Positions 43,516-52,308 of a stretch of DNA of 64,000 nucleotides are shown here, in pieces; positions within the stretch are counted from its first letter, which is position 1; every line of letters begins with the position of its first letter. The notes beneath the pieces are model-generated. The model ran no database searches and was not told where the DNA came from. It saw only the letters and a program-made list of their open reading frames with translations. The stretch comes from Pseudomonas sp. 6D_7.1_Bac1 (GTDB lineage: Bacteria > Pseudomonadota > Gammaproteobacteria > Pseudomonadales > Pseudomonadaceae), in NCBI RefSeq assembly GCF_025465945.1, contig NZ_JANLNW010000020.1, positions 1 to 64,000 of the forward strand, read 5' to 3'. Position numbers and translations under genes: made by a program.

Positions 43516-44808
43516 CTATCCTTGCGCGCGGCACCATTGTGCTGGATCACTCGGGTGACCCTGCTGACGAATAGCGAAATACAGCGCAGGTGTGTCCTGA
43601 CCACCACTGTTACCGACAGTGGAGATGGACTCACCGGCCTTGACCACGTCACCGGCCGCTTTAAGCAGCGTCTGGTTGTGGCCGTACAAACTCAAAAAAC
43701 CATTGCCGTGGTCGAGGATCACCAGCAAGCCGGCACCGCGCAACCAGTCGGCGAACACCACGCGGCCACCGTGTACAGCATGCACCTGGCTGCCGGCGGA
43801 GGCACTGATCATCACGCCGTCCCACTTGGTTCGGGCATCGTCACCACGGGTTTCACCAAAACGCGCAAGCAGTCGGCCATCAACCGGCCAGGGAAGTTTT
43901 CCGCGGGCCGAAGCAAAAGGTCCGCCGAAGGACTCGCCAGCGCTTGAAACCAGTGCGCCGGGTGTCGATTTGGCGGGTTTGCGTGGGGCATCAGTGGCTT
44001 CAGCCTGGGCCTGAGCCTCACGTAAACGCTTTTTTTCGGCTTCCTGCTGGGCGATCAGCGCTTTTTGTCGCGCTTCTTCCGCCTCACGGGCCTGGCGGGC
44101 CAGGGTTTCTTCGATGGTTTTGAGTACTTTAGACAGGTCGGCCTGATCCTGCTCGCGGGCCTGCAACTTCTGGTCGCGGGCTTTCACGTCGTCGTTGAGC
44201 TTGGCCAGCACTTGCTGACGTTCCTTGCGGACGTTGTCGAGTTCGTCGCGCTGGCTGTCGAGGCTGCTTTTTTGCACCAGCAACTGAGCTTGTTGCAGGG
44301 CGATGTCCTGCTCGACGTTGGCCAGTTGGCGCAGGGTTTCATTGAAGTTCTTCAACTGCTCCAGGCGCGCCTGGCTCAGGTAGTCGTAATAGGTGAAGGT
44401 GCGGGCGAATTTTTCCGGGTTCTGCTGGTTGAGCAGCAGCTTGAGGTACTCCTGACGGCCGCTCTGATAGGCCGCGCGGGCCTGAATGGCGATCAGTCGT
44501 TGCTGTTCAATGCGCGCGCTCTGGAGTTTTTTTTTCTCACCATCGAGTCGCTGTATCTCGGATTCGCTTTTCTTCAGCTCTTTTTGCAGGGCATCGACCT
44601 GCTTCTCGAGCTTGCCCATTTCGGTCTCGGTGCCTTTGAGCTCCTTTTGCACGCCGGATTTTTCTTCCTGCAATTTGCCCAGCAGCTTTTTCAGCTCGGC
44701 AATATCCTGACGCGTGGCGTCCAACTGTTGTTGGGTTTGCGCGCGCTCGTCGGCAAACGCCGGATGGAGCAGGCAGGTCAAAGCAAGGGCAATCAGGGCG
44801 CGGAGCAT
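43516..44808 (-). CDS. envC: EnvC-type murein hydrolase activator
   Basis: The 430-residue protein has a signal peptide (LRALIALALTCLLHPAFA). A long coiled coil follows (about 20-260, many Lys/Glu/Gln), and then a LytM domain (about 310-430). The LytM metal site is degenerate: where active enzymes have HxH near the end, this one has LYFAIRQ. Inactive LytM domains are typical of EnvC, which activates amidases AmiA/B at the division septum. The ATG at 44808 begins the signal peptide. It is the first of three genes on this strand (envC-ctpA-yibQ). Confidence 0.9.
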   Translation of the reverse strand: MLRALIALALTCLLHPAFADERAQTQQQLDATRQDIAELKKLLGKLQEEKSGVQKELKGTETEMGKLEKQVDALQKELKKSESEIQRLDGEKKKLQSARIEQQRLIAIQARAAYQSGRQEYLKLLLNQQNPEKFARTFTYYDYLSQARLEQLKNFNETLRQLANVEQDIALQQAQLLVQKSSLDSQRDELDNVRKERQQVLAKLNDDVKARDQKLQAREQDQADLSKVLKTIEETLARQAREAEEARQKALIAQQEAEKKRLREAQAQAEATDAPRKPAKSTPGALVSSAGESFGGPFASARGKLPWPVDGRLLARFGETRGDDARTKWDGVMISASAGSQVHAVHGGRVVFADWLRGAGLLVILDHGNGFLSLYGHNQTLLKAAGDVVKAGESISTVGNSGGQDTPALYFAIRQQGHPSDPAQWCRAQG

Positions 44809-44922
44809 AGAGGCGGGCGACACCAGGGGGAAAAAGACAGCCTAGTATGCCCGGCCAAGGCTGCAAAAAAAACGTCCAATTGGGGCTGTGTGATAACCGG
44901 ACTGAAAAACACCGAAAACCAA

Positions 44923-45012
44923 TGTGGGAGCGAGCTTGCTCGCGATGGCGTCTTAACATTCAACAGTAATGTTGGGTGTCAGATTGCCATCGCGAGCAGG
45001 CTCGCTCCCACA
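44923..45012. repeat. Paired REP (REPIN) 2
   Basis: Inverted copies of TGTGGGAGCGAGCTTGCTCGC lie between envC and gpmI. The first copy has GCTTGC in place of GCCTGC. Confidence 0.88.
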
Positions 45013-45039
45013 GGGTTTAGCAGCGTTTGAAAGACTCGA

Positions 45040-46569
45040 TTACACCAGAATCGAAGTGCCAGTCATTTCTGCAGGCTTCTCCAGCCCCAACAGCATCAGC
45101 ATGGTCGGCGCCACGTCTGCCAGTACGCCGCCTTCGCGGATCTTGAAGTCGCGCTTGCCGAAGTAGATGAACGGTACCGGCTCGGTGGTGTGAGCGGTGT
45201 GGGCCTGACCGGTGGATTCGTCAGACATTTGCTCGACGTTGCCGTGGTCGGCGGTGATCAGCGCTTCGCCGCCGACTTTTTCCAGTGCATCGACAATGCG
45301 GCCGACGCACAGGTCCAGGCATTCAACGGCTTTCACGGCGGCATCGAACACACCGCTGTGGCCGACCATGTCACCGTTGGCGTAGTTGACCACGATCACG
45401 TCGTAGCGCTGGTTTTCGATAGCGTCGACGATCCTGTCAGTGACTTCCGGTGCGCTCATCTCTGGCTGCAAGTCATAGGTCGCGACTTTCGGCGACGGGA
45501 TCAGGATGCGTTCTTCGCCCGGGAACGGTTCTTCGCGACCACCGGAGAAGAAGAAGGTCACGTGGGCGTATTTTTCGGTTTCGGCGATGCGCAGCTGGGT
45601 TTTGCCGTTTTTCGCCAGATAGTCGCCCAGCACGTTTTCCAGGCTGCCTGGCGCAAAGGCCGACGGTGCAGGAATGCTGGCCGCGTATTGGGTGAGCATG
45701 ACGAAACCAGCCAGTTTCGGCTGGCGAGCGCGCTCGAAGTCCTTGAAGTCGTCTTCGACGAATACCCGGGTCAGCTCGCGGGCGCGGTCGGCACGGAAGT
45801 TCATGAACACCACGGCGTCGCCGTCTTCAACCAGGACCTTCTCGCCAATGCTGGTGGCTTTGACGAATTCGTCACTTTCGCCACGCTCGTAAGCGGCTTG
45901 CAGGCCTTGCTGGGCGGTGGCGGCGTTGAATTCGCCGTGACCGTCAACGATCAGGTTGTAGGCCTGGGACACGCGATCCCAGCGGTTGTCGCGGTCCATG
46001 GCGAAGTAGCGGCCAATGATGCTGGCGATCCGGCCTTTGCCCAGGGTCTTGAAGGCTTCATCCAGCAGTTCGATCGACGACTGGGCGCTTTTCGGCGGCG
46101 TGTCGCGGCCGTCGAGGAAGGCGTGCAGGTAGATCTTCTCGGCGCCGCGCTTGAAGGCCAGTTCGGCCATGGCAATCAGGTGATCCTGGTGGCTGTGAAC
46201 GCCGCCATCGGACAGCAGGCCCATGAAGTGCACGGCTTTGCCGGCAGCAACGGCTTTATCCACAGCGGCGCAAATGGTTGGGTTCTCGAAGAACTCGCCA
46301 TCGCGGATCGCTTTGGTCACACGGGTGAAGTCCTGGTACACCACGCGGCCGGCGCCGAGGTTCATGTGGCCGACTTCCGAATTGCCCATTTGCCCGTCCG
46401 GCAGGCCGACGTCCATACCCGAACCCGAGATCAGGCCGTTCGGTACGGTGGCGTACAAACGGTCGAGGACCGGCTTCCTGGCCGCGAACACGGCGTTGGA
46501 TTCCTGGCTTTCACTGTGACCGAAGCCGTCGAGAATAATCAGGACCAAAGGTTTAGGCGTGGTAGTCAT
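45040..46569 (-). CDS. gpmI: Phosphoglycerate mutase (2,3-BPG-independent) GpmI
   Basis: This 509-residue metalloenzyme interconverts 3- and 2-phosphoglycerate in glycolysis. [10 protein letters not shown] gives the first metal Asp; the phospho-Ser is in [12 protein letters not shown]; the metal residues DIRYG-like and [11 protein letters not shown] (near 445) follow. The inserted domain (about 75-310) has [17 protein letters not shown]. The ATG at 46569 follows GAGTGGA. It is divergent from the rhodanese-grxC-secB group. Confidence 0.96.
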   Translation of the reverse strand: MTTTPKPLVLIILDGFGHSESQESNAVFAARKPVLDRLYATVPNGLISGSGMDVGLPDGQMGNSEVGHMNLGAGRVVYQDFTRVTKAIRDGEFFENPTICAAVDKAVAAGKAVHFMGLLSDGGVHSHQDHLIAMAELAFKRGAEKIYLHAFLDGRDTPPKSAQSSIELLDEAFKTLGKGRIASIIGRYFAMDRDNRWDRVSQAYNLIVDGHGEFNAATAQQGLQAAYERGESDEFVKATSIGEKVLVEDGDAVVFMNFRADRARELTRVFVEDDFKDFERARQPKLAGFVMLTQYAASIPAPSAFAPGSLENVLGDYLAKNGKTQLRIAETEKYAHVTFFFSGGREEPFPGEERILIPSPKVATYDLQPEMSAPEVTDRIVDAIENQRYDVIVVNYANGDMVGHSGVFDAAVKAVECLDLCVGRIVDALEKVGGEALITADHGNVEQMSDESTGQAHTAHTTEPVPFIYFGKRDFKIREGGVLADVAPTMLMLLGLEKPAEMTGTSILV

Positions 46570-46720
46570 GGATTCCACTCTGGCTTAAGTTAAAGGGGCG
46601 ATGGAAAAAGGGAGTGGCAGTTTAAAGCGAAGTTCCGACCGCGTCACCGCCGGACGGGGTTTGGCCCACCATAGTGGCTGTGTATACTGGCCGACATTTT
46701 AACGCCCTGGAACCTCCTTG

Positions 46721-47134
46721 ATGGTTGCTCACCTGATTGAATTTGCCACTAACCACTATCTGCTCGTCGGTATCTTCGTCGTACTGCTGGCGTTGTTGAT
46801 CGCCCGCGAGATGAGCCGCGGCGGCCGCAGCCTCAGCACTGCTGAGTTGACTGCGCTGGTCAACAAGGACGAGGGCGTAGTGGTCGATATCCGTCCAAGC
46901 AAGGATTTCGCCGCTGGTCACATTGTTGGCGCGCTGAACATTCCACAGGACAAACTGACCGCTCGCGTGGGTGAACTGGAAAAGCACAAGGCCAAGACCA
47001 TCATCCTGGTCGACGCCCTGGGCCAGCACTCCGGAACCCACGCGCGTGAGCTGCTGAAGTCCGGTTTCATCGCAGCCAAGCTGTCTGGCGGGATCTCCAG
47101 CTGGAAAGCTGACAATCTGCCGCTGGTGAAATGA
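46721..47134 (+). CDS. Rhodanese-like membrane protein without catalytic Cys
   Basis: The 137-residue protein has an N-terminal membrane span (YLLVGIFVVLLALLIAREM, roughly 13-31) and a rhodanese fold: VVDIRPSKDFAAGHIVGALNIP is the CH2A-type motif. The normal active-site Cys is replaced: the loop reads ILVDALGQHSG, with Asp where sulfurtransferases have Cys. It is therefore probably not a sulfurtransferase but a binding or signalling rhodanese. Equivalent genes stand before grxC and secB in many gammaproteobacteria (YibN). The next gene follows directly. Confidence 0.88.
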   Translation: MVAHLIEFATNHYLLVGIFVVLLALLIAREMSRGGRSLSTAELTALVNKDEGVVVDIRPSKDFAAGHIVGALNIPQDKLTARVGELEKHKAKTIILVDALGQHSGTHARELLKSGFIAAKLSGGISSWKADNLPLVK

Positions 47135-47135
47135 T

Positions 47136-47390
47136 ATGAACAACGTCATCGTCTATTCCAGCGATTACTGCCCCTTCTGCTCGCGAGCCAAGTACCTGCT
47201 CGAGAACAAGGGCGTAGCCTTCGAAGAGATCAAGGTCGATGGCAAGCCGCAGGTGCGTGCCGAGATGGCCCAGAAAGCCGGACGTACGTCCGTGCCGCAG
47301 ATCTGGATCGGCAGCACCCACGTGGGGGGTTGTGATGATTTGTTTGCTTTGGACCGCGCCGGCAAGCTCGACGCGCTGCTCAAGGCCTGA
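47136..47390 (+). CDS. grxC: Glutaredoxin GrxC
   Basis: The 84-residue protein is a classical dithiol glutaredoxin. CPFC (11-14) is the active site, KVDGKPQVRAEM the next helix, and TSVPQIWIGSTHVGGCDDL holds the cis-Pro and GG glutathione-binding loop. It reduces mixed disulfides using glutathione. It stands between the rhodanese-like gene and secB in one direction. Confidence 0.95.
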   Translation: MNNVIVYSSDYCPFCSRAKYLLENKGVAFEEIKVDGKPQVRAEMAQKAGRTSVPQIWIGSTHVGGCDDLFALDRAGKLDALLKA

Positions 47391-47456
47391 CTGTCGCACC
47401 CAAGAGCAGCCAAGAACAGCAAACCCTACAAGACCCAAGATCAGAAAGGATCTGAG

Positions 47457-47939
47457 ATGACTGACCAACAGAACACTGCTGTTAACGAAGAAGAAACTGC
47501 ACCGCAATTCTCCTTGCAGCGCATTTACGTGCGTGACCTGTCGTTCGAAGCTCCGAAAAGCCCGGCGATCTTCCGCCAGCAGTGGGAGCCGAGTGTTGGT
47601 CTGGACCTGAATACCCGTCAGAAAGCGCTGGAAAATGACTTCCACGAAGTTGTGCTGACCCTGTCGGTTACCGTGAAGAACGGTGACGAAGTGGCGTTCA
47701 TCGCTGAGGTTCAGCAGGCCGGTATCTTCCTGATCAGGAACCTCGACGAAGCCTCGATGAGCCACACCCTCGGTGCTTTCTGCCCGAACATCCTGTTCCC
47801 GTACGCTCGCGAAACCCTGGACAGCCTGGTGACCCGTGGTTCGTTCCCGGCTCTGATGCTGGCTCCGGTGAACTTCGACGCCCTGTACGCGCAAGAACTG
47901 CAACGCATGCAGCAAGACGGCGCACAGACCGTTCAGTAA
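47457..47939 (+). CDS. secB: Protein-export chaperone SecB
   Basis: This 160-residue cytosolic chaperone keeps precursors unfolded and hands them to SecA. The sequence reads as standard Sec[23 protein letters not shown] at the start, then [25 protein letters not shown] in the middle and [14 protein letters not shown] at the end. A strong terminator follows the stop. The ATG follows AGAAAGGATCTGAG. Confidence 0.97.
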   Translation: MTDQQNTAVNEEETAPQFSLQRIYVRDLSFEAPKSPAIFRQQWEPSVGLDLNTRQKALENDFHEVVLTLSVTVKNGDEVAFIAEVQQAGIFLIRNLDEASMSHTLGAFCPNILFPYARETLDSLVTRGSFPALMLAPVNFDALYAQELQRMQQDGAQTVQ

Positions 47940-47957
47940 GCGTTCGATGCAGCAACG

Positions 47958-47986
47958 AAAAAAAGCGCCTTCAACGGCGCTTTTTT
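47958..47986 (+). terminator. secB terminator
   Basis: A stem of AAAGCGCC / GGCGCTTT with loop TTCAAC is preceded by A and followed by T residues. Confidence 0.88.
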
Positions 47987-47998
47987 CATTGTCACTCC

Positions 47999-48144
47999 GT
48001 AGCAGCTGTCGAGCTTGCGAGGCTGCGTTCGGCGGCGTAGCCGTCGTAGAGTCAGAGCGTGAGTTCTTTCAGGAATACCTCGCGTTCAGGGTTTGCGAGG
48101 ACTGCGTCCTCGAACGCAGCCTCGCGGGCTCGGCAGCTGCTACG
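47999..48144. repeat. Large inverted repeat between secB and trmL
   Basis: Arms at 47999-48032 and 48111-48144 (starting GTAGCAGCTGTCGAGC, ending GCAGCTGCTACG) match with a few changes. The middle shows further inverted parts. The sequence differs from the REP of the other sites, so it is another Pseudomonas palindromic repeat type. Confidence 0.75.
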
Positions 48145-48163
48145 AGCGCTTGAGCGCTGGGTG

Positions 48164-48619
48164 CTACTTGAAGCCGAGCTGGCGCCAGCCTTCGTACACG
48201 GCCACCGCCACGGTGTTGGACAGGTTCAGGCTGCGGCAGCCTTCGCGCATCGGCAGGCGCAGGCGCTGTTCGGCAGGTAGCGCATCCAGCACCTCGGCTG
48301 GCAGGCCACGGCTTTCCGGACCGAACAGGAAGGCATCGCCCTCGGCGAAGCTGGCGTCGTGGAATGGCCGCGAGCCCTTGGTGGTGAAGGCGAACAACCG
48401 CGGATGGCCAAGGCTTTCCAGACAGCTGGCAAGATCTGCATGGCGCTGCAGGGTGGCATACTCGTGGTAATCGAGGCCGGCCCGGCGCAGGCGTTTGTCA
48501 TCCATCTCGAAACCCAGCGGCTCGATCAAATGCAGGTGGCAGCCACTGTTGGCGCACAGCCTGATAACGTTGCCGGTATTCGGCGGAATTTCTGGTTGAA
48601 AAAGGATGACGTGAAACAT
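48164..48619 (-). CDS. trmL: tRNA (cytidine(34)-2'-O)-methyltransferase TrmL
   Basis: The 151-residue SPOUT methyltransferase modifies the wobble base of tRNA-Leu isoacceptors. The trefoil knot motifs are ILFQPEIPPNTGNVIRLCAN at the start, LFGPESRGLP (about 99-108), and LNLSNTVAVAVYEGW near the end. Its ATG (48617-48619) lies across the start of a divergent small gene, with two bases shared. An inverted repeat stands behind it. Confidence 0.93.
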   Translation of the reverse strand: MFHVILFQPEIPPNTGNVIRLCANSGCHLHLIEPLGFEMDDKRLRRAGLDYHEYATLQRHADLASCLESLGHPRLFAFTTKGSRPFHDASFAEGDAFLFGPESRGLPAEVLDALPAEQRLRLPMREGCRSLNLSNTVAVAVYEGWRQLGFK

Positions 48620-49058
48620 GCACGGCTCCGAAGGTAAAGATGGGCGGCATTCTACGCCTGAAGTGGACCCGCGACCGAAGCTATTCCCTCGGGTGATGGC
48701 CTCATTGGCGATCGTCGGTGTCATGGTCGGGATGATGATCGGTCGTCTGACCACGCCGGACCCCACTGAATTACAGCAGGTTGAGGTTGAACCTGATGGC
48801 TTGGTGGTGTGGTTCAACAATGAACCGAAGATCCACGGCGAACTCATCGACGGCAGCGTCGCGTTGCTGTTTGAAGCCGAAGGCAAGGCGCAGAACGGCC
48901 AGTTGAAGCTCAACGACAAGGACGTGAACTGGCGGGTGCGTTTGAGTGATAAGGGTTTGTTGCTGACGCTGGTGGCGGCCCGTCCCCTGAGGGGTGAGTG
49001 GGCCGGCAATGAGGTCAATGACCGCTGGCGGTTGGAGATCCATCTCCAGGAGCAATAA
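48618..49058 (+). CDS. Hypothetical membrane-anchored protein
   Basis: The 146-residue product begins with a polar head (1-22), then a single membrane span (VMASLAIVGVMVGMMIG, about 26-42) and a soluble beta-rich domain (KIHGELIDGSVALLFEAEG and KDVNWRVRLSDKGLLLTL) of about 95 residues, probably periplasmic. No family is recognised. The ATG used overlaps the trmL start; AAAGGA lies 11 bases before it. An internal ATG at residue 27 is possible but would trim the head. Confidence 0.6.
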   Translation: MHGSEGKDGRHSTPEVDPRPKLFPRVMASLAIVGVMVGMMIGRLTTPDPTELQQVEVEPDGLVVWFNNEPKIHGELIDGSVALLFEAEGKAQNGQLKLNDKDVNWRVRLSDKGLLLTLVAARPLRGEWAGNEVNDRWRLEIHLQEQ

Positions 49059-49060
49059 AA

Positions 49061-49189
49061 GAGGGAATCCCCGGCCTGCCTGTACCAAGGTTCCCAAAAC
49101 GGGAGGGGTTCGTCGCGGTCTGCGTGATGAACCCTGGATGTAAAGAGGGGAATCCCCGGCCTGCCTGTACCAAGGTCCCCGAAACTGGG
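49061..49189. repeat. Direct repeat pair (about 40 bp each)
   Basis: GAGGGAATCCCCGGCCTGCC and the following GTACCAAGG stretch occur at 49061-49101 and again at 49145-49189 with small changes. The second copy has an extra G at its start. They lie directly after a small gene; no function is known. Confidence 0.75.
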
Positions 49190-49409
49190 TAGTGAATCGA
49201 ATCACTGATTGGACTATTGCAGGGCGCGTGCCAGGTTTTAACAAGTTGAAGCAAAAAGCCCGCGTGCAGCGCTGAAAGCCCCATTGTTCGGGGCTTTTGT
49301 GTTTCTGTGGTTTGAGTTTTATTGCGGTTGCTGGCGGGATTTCGGGTCAATTGCTGTGCGCGATTGCGGGTCACGGTGCATTGAGGCGGTGCACGCAGGC
49401 CCTAAAAGC

Positions 49410-49502
49410 ATCGCGAGCAGGCTCGCTCCCACAGTGGGTTTTTGGTATTCCGCCCATTGCGTGAACACCATCGAACTCTGTGGGAGCGAGCTTGCTCGCG
49501 AT
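49410..49502. repeat. Paired REP (REPIN) 3
   Basis: Inverted copies of the GAGCAGGCTCGCTCCCACA type, with the downstream copy reading TGTGGGAGCGAGCTTGCTCGC. They lie just behind the ntrC stop. Confidence 0.88.
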
Positions 49503-49536
49503 TGGATCTGGAGATCAGCGAATAGCTAAAGGGTGC

Positions 49537-50973
49537 TTAACCCTCATCCCCTTCATCATCATCCCCGCCATCGACCTTCATCCCCAATTCCTTGATCTTG
49601 CGGGTCAAGGTGTTGCGGCCCCAGCCCAGCAGTACGGCGGCGTCGCGGCGGCGGCCGGCGGTGTGTTTGAGGGCGGTTTCGATCATGATCCGCTCGAAGC
49701 TCGGCACTGCGCTGTCGAGCAGGCTCGACTGACCGCGCGCCAATGCCTGGTCGGCCCACTGACGCAGCGCTTGCTCCCAGTTGGTCACCGGCGCCGAGTC
49801 CTGCGGCAGGCTCAGCAGCTCGGGTGGCAGGTCGCTGATGTGCACTTCGCGACCCGAAGCCATTACCGTGATCCAGCGGCAGGTGTTTTCCAGCTGGCGC
49901 ACGTTGCCTGGCCATGGCAGGTTCTTCAGGTATTCCTCGGTTTCGCTTTTCAGCAGCTTCGGCTCCACCGCCAGTTCTTGCGCGGCGCGGGCGAGGAAGT
50001 GCTTGGCCAGGGTCGGGATGTCTTCGCGACGGTCCGACAGGCGCGGAATGTGGATGCGAATCACGTTCAGACGGTGGAACAGGTCTTCACGGAATTTTCC
50101 GGCGTGCACCAGGGTTTCCAGATTCTGGTGAGTCGCGGCGATGATTCGCACATCGACCTTGACCGGCACATGGCCGCCAACGCGATAGAACTCGCCATCG
50201 GCCAATACTCGCAGCAAGCGAGTCTGGGTGTCGGCCGGCATGTCGCCGATTTCATCGAGGAACAGGGTGCCGCCATCCGCCTGTTCAAAGCGCCCGCGCC
50301 GCAGGTTGGCCGCGCCGGTGAACGCGCCTTTTTCGTGACCGAACAGCTCGGACTCCATCAGGTCCTTGGGGATCGCCGCCATGTTCAGCGCGATAAACGG
50401 CGAGGCTGCTCGCGGGCTGTGACGGTGCAGGGCATGGGCTACCAGTTCTTTACCGGTACCCGATTCGCCGTTGATCAGCACGGTGATGTTGGAGTGGCTC
50501 AAGCGCCCGATGGCGCGAAACACTTCCTGCATCGCCGGTGCTTCACCGATGATTTCCGGGGTGCGGGTCAGGATGGGCGCAACTTCCAGGCCTTGCTGTT
50601 CCTGGGCGTGCTGGTTGGCGCGCTTGACCAGCGACACCGCTTCATCGACGTCGAACGGCTTGGGCAGATACTCGAAGGCACCGCCCTGATAGGACGCGAC
50701 AGCGCTGTCCAGGTCGGAGTGCGCCGTCATGATGATCACTGGCAGCCGAGGGTGTTGCTCGCGAATCCGTGCCAGCAGGTCCAGACCGCTGGTGCCGGGC
50801 ATGCGGATGTCGGAGATGATCACGTCCGGCTGCTGGCGCGCCAGGCGGCTCATCACGCCATCGGCGCTGTCGAAGCTTTGCGTGGTCATGCCTTCCTGTT
50901 GCAAGGCTTTTTCCAGGACCCAACGGATAGAACGGTCGTCATCGACGATCCACACGGTTTCACTACGGCTCAT
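49537..50973 (-). CDS. ntrC: Nitrogen regulation response regulator NtrC (GlnG)
   Basis: The 478-residue activator of sigma-54 promoters has three parts. The receiver (1-125) has Asp55 in [10 protein letters not shown] as phosphate acceptor. The AAA+ domain (about 140-375) shows GESGTGKE Walker A, the GAFTGA loop that contacts sigma-54, and DEIGDM Walker B. The C-terminal Fis-type helix-turn-helix ([23 protein letters not shown]) binds DNA. The start overlaps the ntrB stop by four bases. It should act at the sites found before gabP, ntrB and glnA. Confidence 0.96.
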   Translation of the reverse strand: MSRSETVWIVDDDRSIRWVLEKALQQEGMTTQSFDSADGVMSRLARQQPDVIISDIRMPGTSGLDLLARIREQHPRLPVIIMTAHSDLDSAVASYQGGAFEYLPKPFDVDEAVSLVKRANQHAQEQQGLEVAPILTRTPEIIGEAPAMQEVFRAIGRLSHSNITVLINGESGTGKELVAHALHRHSPRAASPFIALNMAAIPKDLMESELFGHEKGAFTGAANLRRGRFEQADGGTLFLDEIGDMPADTQTRLLRVLADGEFYRVGGHVPVKVDVRIIAATHQNLETLVHAGKFREDLFHRLNVIRIHIPRLSDRREDIPTLAKHFLARAAQELAVEPKLLKSETEEYLKNLPWPGNVRQLENTCRWITVMASGREVHISDLPPELLSLPQDSAPVTNWEQALRQWADQALARGQSSLLDSAVPSFERIMIETALKHTAGRRRDAAVLLGWGRNTLTRKIKELGMKVDGGDDDEGDEG

Positions 50974-52055
50974 GTCGATGTGGCTCCTTGTTCCAGTGGC
51001 AGAAAGATCGAGAACGTGGTGTGGCCTGGATGGCTGTCACATTCGATCAGGCCCTGGTGCTGGCTGATGATGTTCTGGGTAATGGCCAGACCGAGTCCGG
51101 TACCGTCCGGGCGGCCGCTGACCATGGGAAAGAAGATGGTTTCTTGCAGATCCGCAGGAATCCCCGGGCCGTTGTCGATGATTTCGAGCTTGGTCACCAG
51201 ACGATGGCGCACGTGGCCGATGGTGAACTGACGCATGGCGCGCGAACGCAAGGTGATGCGGCCCAGGCGCAGCTCGTTCTGGCTGCTGATGGCCTGCATC
51301 GCGTTGCGCACGATGTTCAGCACGGCCTGGATCATCTGTTCCCGGTCGATCAACACATCCGGAATGCTCGGGTCGTAGTCGCGCACCAAAGTGATGCAGC
51401 CTTGGCTTTCGGCTTCCACCAACTGACAGACGCGCTCGAGCACTTCGTGGACGTTGCACATTGCTAGCGACGGCAGCTTGTTCGAGCCGAGCATGCGATC
51501 GACCAGGTTACGCAGGCGATCGGCTTCTTCGATGATGACGTTGGTGTAGTCCTTGAGGCTTTCTTCCGGCAGCTCGCGGGCCAGCAACTGAGCGGCGCCG
51601 CGAATCCCGCCCAGCGGGTTCTTGATCTCGTGAGCGAGGCCGCGCACCAGCATCTTGCTGGTTTCCTGCTTGGACAACTGCGCTTCTTCTTTGGTGATGC
51701 GCAACAAGCGGTCACGCGGGTGCACTTCGAGCAACAGCAGCGTGTCGCCATTGCTCAGGATCGGTGTCACCGCGTAGTCGACGGTCAGGGTCTGGCCGGT
51801 CAGGGCGGTGAGCATTGCTTCGCGCTTGGTGAACGGGTGCGCCTGTTCGACGGCCTGGCGCAACGAGTTCAGGGCTTCGGTCGACTCGGTGAACAGCTCG
51901 CTGATGAATTGCCCATGGCTGCGCTGGCCGCTGATGGCCAGGAGCATTTCCGCCGCGGGGTTCATGTACTCGAGGCGCAATTCGGCGTCGAGCAGAATGG
52001 TGGCGGTGGTCAGGTTGTCGAGTAGTAAGCGGTGCAGTGCGTCGCTGATGGTCAT
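50970..52055 (-). CDS. ntrB: Nitrogen regulation sensor kinase NtrB (GlnL)
   Basis: The 361-residue kinase has a PAS domain (about 10-115), a histidine phosphorylation site in VRGLAHEIKNPLGGIRGAAQLL, and the HATPase part with NIVRNAMQAI (N box) and EIIDNGPGIPADL, MVSGRPDGTGLGLAI (G boxes). It phosphorylates NtrC when nitrogen is scarce, under control of PII. The ATG at 52053-52055 follows GAGG. The stop overlaps ntrC by four bases. An NtrC dyad and a sigma-54 type site lie upstream. Confidence 0.95.
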   Translation of the reverse strand: MTISDALHRLLLDNLTTATILLDAELRLEYMNPAAEMLLAISGQRSHGQFISELFTESTEALNSLRQAVEQAHPFTKREAMLTALTGQTLTVDYAVTPILSNGDTLLLLEVHPRDRLLRITKEEAQLSKQETSKMLVRGLAHEIKNPLGGIRGAAQLLARELPEESLKDYTNVIIEEADRLRNLVDRMLGSNKLPSLAMCNVHEVLERVCQLVEAESQGCITLVRDYDPSIPDVLIDREQMIQAVLNIVRNAMQAISSQNELRLGRITLRSRAMRQFTIGHVRHRLVTKLEIIDNGPGIPADLQETIFFPMVSGRPDGTGLGLAITQNIISQHQGLIECDSHPGHTTFSIFLPLEQGATST

Positions 52056-52134
52056 TAGGACCTCTTTTGGAGCAGGGCAACCCAGGGCCGATCCTGGATT
52101 GCGCGCGCGGGTAACGCGCTGATGCAAGGAAAAT

Positions 52135-52149
52135 GCAAAAACCAAACCA
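52135..52149 (-). promoter_or_regulatory. Sigma-54-like promoter before ntrB
   Basis: On the minus strand, TGGTTTGGTTTTTGC has GG and GC ten bases apart. The -12 TTGC is exact and the -24 is partial (TGG). It would start the ntrB message about 70 bases before the ATG. Confidence 0.5.
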
Positions 52150-52276
52150 AGGCTCCGAAAAGAAGCAATAAACCCCTGAAACGGGCGTTTTAAGCTCGAT
52201 TGCGTGGCGTTATGCCAGCTACATCGGGTACTTTCGAACCAAAATGGGTTGATAAGTGGGTAGGGTGCAACTCATC

Positions 52277-52291
52277 GCACCAATATAGTGC
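52277..52291. promoter_or_regulatory. NtrC-type dyad upstream of ntrB
   Basis: GCAC-CAATATA-GTGC fits the NtrC consensus half-sites and spacing. A second dyad, GGTGC-N8-GCACC (52264-52281), overlaps it. The dyad lies about 130 bases before the sigma-54-like site of ntrB and also just after the DUF4124 gene end. Confidence 0.6.
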
Positions 52292-52308
52292 GCAAACCTG
52301 AAAGGTGT

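Noticed and set aside
42078..43574. 498-codon plus-strand frame opposite ctpA
   Set aside because: It is the mirror of the S41 protease gene, with no motif and no ribosome site.
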